64,000 nucleotides of DNA. It comes from Odobenus rosmarus divergens (taxonomy: Eukaryota > Chordata > Mammalia > Carnivora > Odobenidae). The stretch is taken from contig NW_004450404.1 of NCBI RefSeq assembly GCF_000321225.1, forward strand, positions 1,530,269 through 1,594,268. Reading direction: 5' to 3'. The notes beneath the pieces are model-generated. The model had not been told where the DNA came from. It saw only the letters and a list, made by a program, of their open reading frames with translations, and searched no databases. Numbering within the stretch: the stretch's first letter is position 1; each line of letters opens with the position of its first letter. The translations under genes were made by a program, and so were the position numbers. Shown piece by piece: positions 58,266 to 64,000 of this stretch.

Positions 58266-58973
58266 GGAAGAATTTTAGAATTTCAACAGAAAATCATATG
58301 CTTATCCTAGCATCTAATTTTGCTTAAAACTGTTTCATCAATTTGCTAATTGCTCTTCAATGCTAATAGAATGTCATATACAAAACAAATACCAACTAAT
58401 ACTAAAAAGAACAAAATGTGCAAAATAAAAAAGAACAATCTTTATCTTACAACTAATGAAATACAATATTCCTATATCAAGAAAGTGGTTTGCCGAAAGT
58501 TTTAAAAGGCCATCTTCATCTTTGTCTTAGCTTGACAAGTCACTAAAGATTTAGATTCTAAAATCCCAAAATAAAGAATTAGCAAAACAACAAAGTCAAT
58601 TCAAACTGAAATCTCCTAGTTATTAATGGTTAGAGAAAGAAAATGCAAACTTTGTCCCTCTGAAAATTACAGAAAATAATTGAAGAAAATGTTTCTGTAG
58701 CTAAATGATGTTTTTTTAAAGAAAAAAACTAACAGGAATACTTTTTGGTTTTACAACAATTACTTTAGAATCTGAGAAATTCAATAATATTAAAAAAGAT
58801 GTTGGAAATAAAAGACACACTTATGTCTCAAATGTGAAGCAAAATTTGTCTGAAAATGAAATTGGACAACAGTAGTATCTGGATTTGCCTCAGCGTCCAA
58901 ATAAATCTTATGGATTCAGGATATTCTCTGATTATAATTTAAAATAGTATCAGTATAATTTGTAATTAGTTCT

Positions 58974-59167
58974 TTTTTTAGAGAGAGAGGGAGAGAGAGA
59001 GAGAGCATGCATGAGTGGGGGAGAGGGAGAGAATCTCAAGTAGACTCCCCGCTGAGCACGGAGCCCAACACGGGGCTCGATGTGGAGCTCAATCCCAGGA
59101 CCCCAAGATCATGACCTGAGCCAAAACACTCAGCCGCTTAACCGACTGAGCCACCCAGGCGCCCCTA
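58974..59167 (-). mobile_element. CanSINE (reverse), short-tailed
   Basis: T run, then (GA)n body directly, without the usual AAGATTTTATTTATT, then the head ending 'gagccacccaggcgcccc'. The duplication taattagttct is at 58963-58973 and 59168-59178. A short internal duplication (gggctcgatgtggagctcaa) is present in the body. Confidence 0.93.
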
Positions 59168-59364
59168 TAATTAGTTCTATTTCACATTTAGTCAATACCA
59201 GCACATGCAAAATGGAAAATGAAAAGGTAATTAATTAATCATGATCTGTAATAGGAAGAAATAATCTAAACTCTAGTCAAATTTGGAATTTGTCAGATGC
59301 TCTGTGAAAGGGTAAACTGCAGGCCAGAATAAAGGCAATACCAAAGTGTTTGTGAAAAGCCTGA

Positions 59365-59480
59365 ATATAATTGTGGCCTTGTCACTTATAAGCCATGCCA
59401 CACCCAGGACTTCAGTTTCCCTGGACTTTAGGGTTCTTATCTGACACCAGGCTGGAAGATCTCTAAATTCCCTTCTATTC
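59365..59480 (+). repeat. MIR-family remnant (forward)
   Basis: 'ggccttgtcacttataagcc', 'gacttcagtttccctggact' and 'ggctggaagatctctaaatt' then 'cccttctattcctaac' match the MIR variant ending in a '…gatctctaaggtcccttccagctctaa…' tail. Confidence 0.7.
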
Positions 59481-59622
59481 CTAACATAAGATTCTGCCCA
59501 CACTATTATTACAATCACTTGGATGTTTTCTTTTTGAAAAACCTAATTTACTCAAATTTTTTTCACCATTGGTCTGCTACATGGGAGCCCATTTCATTCT
59601 TTTAAAAAATTCCTTGTTGGTG

Positions 59623-59812
59623 GGCGCCTGGGTGGCTCAGTTGTTAAGCGTCTGCCTTCGGCTCAGGTCATGATCCCAGGGTCCTGGGATCGAGCCCCAC
59701 GTCAGGCTCCCTGCTCGGCGGGAAGCCTGCTTCTCCCTCTCCCACTCCCCCTGCTTGTGTTCCTTCTCTCGCTTTGTCTCTCTCTGTCAAATAAATAAAT
59801 AAAATCTTAAAA
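59623..59812 (+). mobile_element. CanSINE (forward), full length
   Basis: Head GGCGCCTGGGTGGCTCAGTT, CT-rich body, tail AAATAAATAAATAAAATCTT. A perfect 19-bp duplication aaaaaattccttgttggtg is at 59604-59622 and 59813-59831. Confidence 0.97.
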
Positions 59813-60127
59813 AAAAAATTCCTTGTTGGTGTCATTCTGCAAGCCCCAACAGATCTGGGTGAGAATCGTCAGTGGCTGCTAACATTCAAAAAGAAAAACA
59901 GCTAGATATTATGAGCCTCCATATAGATGATACACCACCGTCTATGACATTTTAGGGAATATATATATATATATTTCAAACCTCAATTTAATCAAGACCC
60001 TAGATGTGATTAGCAATTTATAGGAACACAGAGTCAATAGCATAACAGAGATGAAATCAGCAAAGACAGATGGTGGGAAATTAATGGACAAAGGACCTCA
60101 GTTTGTTCAGTAAAAAATTACAAGGGA

Positions 60128-60295
60128 GGGGCGTCTGGGTGGCTCAGTTGGTTAAGCGTCTGCCTTCGGCTCAGGTCATGATCCCGGGGTCCTGGGATTG
60201 AGCCCCACGTTGGGCTCTCTGCTTAGCAGGGAGCCTGCTTCTCCCTCTCCCACTGCCTGCCACTCCCCCTGCTTGTGCTCTCTCTCTGTGTCAAA

Positions 60296-60332
<37 letters not shown>
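60128..60332 (+). mobile_element. CanSINE (forward) with expanded (AAAT)n tail
   Basis: Head GGGGCGTCTGGGTGGCTCAG, CT-rich body, then about nine to ten AAAT units. The perfect duplication aaaattacaaggga is at 60114-60127 and 60333-60346. The usual ATCTT end is missing. Confidence 0.96.
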
Positions 60333-60334
<2 letters not shown>

Positions 60335-60488
60335 AATTACAAGGGAAAAAGGAGACATGGAGGAGGGATCTATAGATTTAGAAAGACTTGAAACACATCT
60401 GATGATAATCAGATATAAGTTACAATGCATGCACCTCCGCTGGATGCACATTCAAACTAACAAATTGCATTAAAAATAGAAGACTATG

Positions 60489-60592
60489 GGGTATCAGGTT
60501 GGCTCAGTCAGTAGAGCATCTGACTCTTGATCTCGGGGTCATGAGTTCGAGCCCCATGTTGGGTGTAGAGATCATTAAATAAAACTTTAAAC
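60489..60592 (+). mobile_element. Short/old-type CanSINE (forward)
   Basis: Head 'gggtatcaggttggctcagt', B-box-like 'ggtcatgagttcgagcccc', then 'gttgggtgtagagatcatta' and an A-rich end. A perfect 16-bp duplication aaaatagaagactatg is at 60473-60488 and 60593-60608. Confidence 0.95.
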
Positions 60593-60674
60593 AAAATAGA
60601 AGACTATGAGGGGAAAGTGAACACTGTATATTTAATTACACTGAGGAATTGCCATTATTTTTTTGGTGTGATAA

Positions 60675-60905
60675 GGATTTTAAGACCCCCCCCTTTTATT
60701 GATACATATTGAAATATTCATGACTGAAATTATATGATATGTGGAGTTTGCTTCAGAATAATATGGGGGAGGGCTGGGCCGTAGTATAATTGCAGTGAAG
60801 TGGCCACAGGCTAATGAATGTTGAAGCTGGTTGCTGAGCACACAGGGGTTCATGACACTATTCTCTCGACTTGTGTATATGTTAGAAATTCTCTATAATA
60901 AAAAC
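60675..60905 (+). repeat. Old L1 3' end
   Basis: 'gtggagtttgcttcagaata', 'ataatgggggagg'-type block, 'cacaggggttcatgacacta' and 'aaattctctataataaaa' are the 3'-terminal landmarks of old L1 families. Confidence 0.8.
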
Positions 60906-61689
60906 CTCTGTGCAAAAAGTACCTTTAATGTTCCATAAATTCTGTAAAATACAATAGCGTTTTCAAATTTAAATATGGAGCAAAACATTTCTGCTACTAC
61001 ATAGCTATGAACTTTCTTATCTGAGGTAAATCAACGTTTTCAACCAATACAATTGCTATAACTCTTTCCTTGACAGATTAGATTACCCTGAACAAAGATC
61101 TAAAGTTCAGAGATTTTCATAACCAACCACCATATACAAAAATACATCAGGGTAAAAGAAAAGCAAGTTCAAGCAATTTGCACCTGTCATTCAAAGATAA
61201 AAATGCTTCCTTAGAGTAAGAAAGGACTCAGCAAGTGCTTATTGAACACCTGCCATGTGTCAAGCTGTTTGGGCACACTTCCTTAGAAATATAATGCCAG
61301 GTTTCTTGTATTACATTCATCCATCGGTTGACAAAACTCACCTTAATAACTACGCTCTAATACTTTCTGGAAATAGAAATGTGAAGAGGACAAATACCAA
61401 ATAATTGTGTGCACGTGTAGGGGTGTGTGTGTGTACAACAAAGAGATATACAAGGATACACTGTATACAAAGTTTTCTTCATATGTACCAGGACACAGAT
61501 TTTATCTCTCTTAAAAAAAACCAAAAACACTTCACCCGTGATTTCTGGTAGCATTTAAATTAAGAGGATTTTTATATGAAGCCACAAGACTCTAAAAATT
61601 ACCAAAATGGCATAAGCGTTAGGAATATTAAGTGGGCTGGTCTAACAAAGACCTTGATTAAGTACTATTTAGCTCATACCAGAGTAAAA

Positions 61690-61910
61690 ACCTAGATGTC
61701 TTTTGTGCATGAACTACCTTTGTTTTTCTCAGTTTTTGATGAAAGTAAATAGGCATTTACTACTACAAGATGTTATCCCGGGGGGAAAACTGGATGAAGG
61801 GTACATGGGATCTCTCTGTATAGTTCTGGGTTGTTTTTTTTTTTTTTCTTTTTTTTTTTTGCAACTTCCTGTGACTCTATAATTCCTTTAAAATAAAAAA
61901 AAAATTAAAG
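61690..61910 (+). repeat. Old L1 3' end
   Basis: 'gggggaaaactggatgaagg', 'gtacatgggatctctctgta', 'gcaacttcctgtgactctat' and 'aattcctttaaaataaaaaa' match the L1M 3' terminus. A long T run lies inside. Confidence 0.85.
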
Positions 61911-62189
61911 TAAAGCACATTGAGACTACTGATGCCATTCTCTGTGAATCAGGAATAAGCAGAATCATAATAAAACCAAAGATTCCGCTTAGACAAATCC
62001 TACCAGTATACCTAACTTCTGTATGTGATCTGGGCTACATTTTATACATTTTACCATCTGATAGCCATTGTATCATCAGAGTGTAAACAGCTACGGAAAA
62101 GCCTGTCAGAATGCTGAGAGATGATATTTCTCTTTCAGGGGATTACTTCAATTCAGCAAGCCACAGGGACATTATCATCACATCTGCTT

Positions 62190-62420
62190 TTGTATGAAGT
62201 CCTTTGTGACCACCATTGTCCCCACATCCCAAAAGGACTGGCCTTTCCACCTTTCTCCTCAGACACTCATGGAGCACCTGGGGCACCTTCGTGAACTACC
62301 AGCTTGTGTACTCCCCTTTCTACAATGTGAGCTGACTGATGGTAGGGACTCTGTGTATCTTCAGTGTCTTGTGCAGTGTCTCAGTAACAACAGGGGCTCA
62401 ACAAGGGTTGAATGAATGAG
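62190..62420 (+). repeat. L2 3'-end fragment
   Basis: 'gtgagctgactgatggtagg', 'gactctgtgtatcttcagtg' and 'ggggctcaacaagggttgaa' with 'tgaatgag' at the end match the L2 terminus. Confidence 0.7.
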
Positions 62421-62434
62421 GAATAGAAGAAAAA

Positions 62435-62479
62435 GAAGGAAGGAAGGAAGGAAGGAAGGAAGGAAGGAAGGAAGGAAGG
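62435..62479. repeat. (GGAA)n microsatellite
   Basis: About eleven GGAA units, followed by GGAT and GATA-type units to about 62520. It sits just behind the L2 fragment's end. Confidence 0.96.
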
Positions 62480-62539
62480 ATGGATGGATATGGGTGGACA
62501 GATGGAGAGATAGATAGATGGGCCCTCTTGTCCTTAACT

Positions 62540-63850
62540 GTATATACAAGAAGATTGCCAAGGCCATGTAGTTCTTTCAGAATCATCCATCCTTGTTAGG
62601 AGACCATGCCTCTTCAGGGACCTCAAAACCCCTCAATAAGGGACAAATTCTGTGGTAACTAAACATGGCTGCTGAAACTTTGGGGCTCTCCTAGTTCTGA
62701 AATGGAGGGCTTTTAACCGAATGAGTGTTGGGGAGAACAACCTCTCCAAGAGAAACAGCCCCTCCTGATCATGTGAAGGAAGGCTAAGTGCCCAGAGAGA
62801 CCATTCCACTCAGTCTCCTAACCTCCTGCCCCAGAAATTCCAGCACCATGCACTTTGAGCTGAGGGGGTCAGGCAGGGTCAAATGTCCATACTATTAAGT
62901 TAGAGCAAGAGGAGACAGTTTATTTCAATAGCTCCAAAAATACAAAAGGCATTGCTTCTCTGCCCCTCCAGCTGTGAAAGCATAACTAACATGGCAGGAT
63001 ACCCAGAAGTCAAGGTTCTCCCAGAGAGGTTGTCCAATACCCCTCCAGATCTCCTTCTCTGCATCAGTAAAGGAATCCCAGAATAATTTCCACATGCAGA
63101 GACAGAATGCTTCAGTGAGCATGGTACCAATCAGTGTGCGTCAGCCTCAACAGACAAACAGGTTATATGCCAAGAGTTTATCATGATTAACAATGAAAGT
63201 GACCGTTTATGGACAGCCTTATATGGGTGAGGTGATTTATATACATTATTGCTATTAGAACTCATAATACACTTCCCCACAGAAATAATGGTATGATGAC
63301 CTGATTTGGTCCTCTCTCCAAGAAAGCCCATTCAATCCACAACATCCCTGAGGTACAGTATTGTGATCATAGGACCCAATTACCAGGTACAACACTATTC
63401 CCATATATAAAAGGAGACCCCAGAGAGGTTAGAATTGATGTGCAGTTCAGGACCTATAGCAACTCCCACTATCATGGGGTCAAGGACATTCACTGCCCTC
63501 CCAGCTTTACTCACTAGCCGGGCCATGTTAGCAGAGATTTGCCTCACCCCAAGCCAGAGAAGGCAACAGGAGCTCCAAGATGTTTCGCTTGCTCCAAAAT
63601 CACCTCCCATATTTCCTACCATAGACCCTAGGATGGAATGGAGTTCAGGGGTACGCTGGGGTCCCTGGCATTGGCAGTAGAGGGAAAGGGTATAGCTGAA
63701 GTCTATCAGCCAACCAGCCAGAGCCGCTGTTTCTATGTATGAGAAGCTGTAATGAGCCCGAGCTGCTGAGAGACCAAGTGAAGAAGGTTGCCTGAGCACT
63801 TTTCCAGAAGTGGCATTACCTCCAAACTGGGAGTCTGTCCATCCGATTAC
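62540..63850 (-). other. Unclassified stretch with two minus-strand open frames
   Basis: Minus-strand frames at 62925-63122 (65 residues) and 63395-63799 (134 residues) lie in one repeat-free-looking block. Neither has a domain that I recognise. A very decayed endogenous retroviral internal region is one possibility, and chance is another. I assign no function. Confidence 0.2.
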
Positions 63851-64000
63851 TGGTTAAATAAAAGAGACACGACTAACTTGAGAACACCACTAAAATCAGA
63901 TTTTTTCCCAGTGGAAAAGAAAGATGTTTAAGTATTATTTTGACAGGGCGGAGTTTAGAAAGGGAGGTCTGCCACCCCAGGTAGTGCCGCACCACCATGA

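Larger units (their letters stand above)
52399..64000 (-). other. SH3KBP1: SH3KBP1 upstream intron (partial)
   Basis: Sequence 5' (minus strand) of the exon at 52193-52398. The intron interrupts a codon after its first base, as judged from the exon phase. From 52.4 to 57.5 kb repeats are sparse, with only a (CA)n and short decayed pieces. SINEs, L1 ends and an L2 follow from 58 kb on. No upstream SH3 exon, promoter or CpG-rich island is visible. Stretches without a recognised feature include 52399-56180, 57000-58054, 61000-61690 and 62480-64000. Confidence 0.85.

Noticed and set aside
52399..64000. Searched for the upstream exon carrying the end of SH3-B and the GESDELGIS-type linker
   Set aside because: No matching minus-strand coding stretch with a fitting phase was seen, so it probably lies beyond 64000.

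Overview
The window is nuclear DNA of a carnivore, most likely an arctoid caniform (bear, mustelid, pinniped or panda group). The main evidence is about twenty copies of the tRNA-Lys-derived carnivore SINE (CanSINE), with tRNA-like head, CT-rich body and AATAAA/ATCTT tail, plus a young L1 3' end of the form typical of carnivores. The CanSINE heads are not of the young dog-specific or felid type. Ancient mammalian repeats (MIR, L2, MER5A, MER20, old L1) fill much of the rest.

The only gene I can support is SH3KBP1 (CIN85/Ruk, SH3 adaptor; X-linked in placental mammals by established knowledge), read on the minus strand. Three consecutive internal coding exons are present with canonical GT-AG splice sites and compatible phases: 52193-52398 (linker after the second SH3 domain), 19386-19461 (rest of the linker) and 5570-5664 (first half of the third SH3 domain). 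The introns between them are 32,731 and 13,721 bp. I did not find the upstream exons (first two SH3 domains) or the downstream exons (second half of SH3-C, proline-rich region, coiled coil), so both ends of the gene lie outside the window.

Layout: 1-58 is an assembly gap; 59-5569 is the intron after the SH3-C exon; 5665-19385 is an intron with a nested SINE-in-SINE and a SINE tandem near 13.4-14.3 kb; 19462-52192 is the large intron, with a SINE dimer (21.4 kb), an L1 insertion broken by a second gap (27.9 kb), L1 remnants (38, 47 kb) and a SINE inverted-repeat structure (42.4 kb); 52399-64000 is the upstream intron, relatively repeat-poor from 52.4 to 58 kb and SINE-rich from 58 to 60.6 kb.

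There is no prokaryotic operon, CRISPR array or defence system here. The most notable observations are proline gains in the SH3KBP1 linker exon, the 42.5 kb foldback that appears copied from a neighbouring SINE, the nested and tandem SINE insertions with readable target-site duplications, a homeodomain-motif-rich stretch near 56.2-56.4 kb with a perfect 18-bp palindrome, and an exon-like plus-strand ORF at 20.26-20.45 kb. Repeat names come from memory of consensus sequences; no database search was run.
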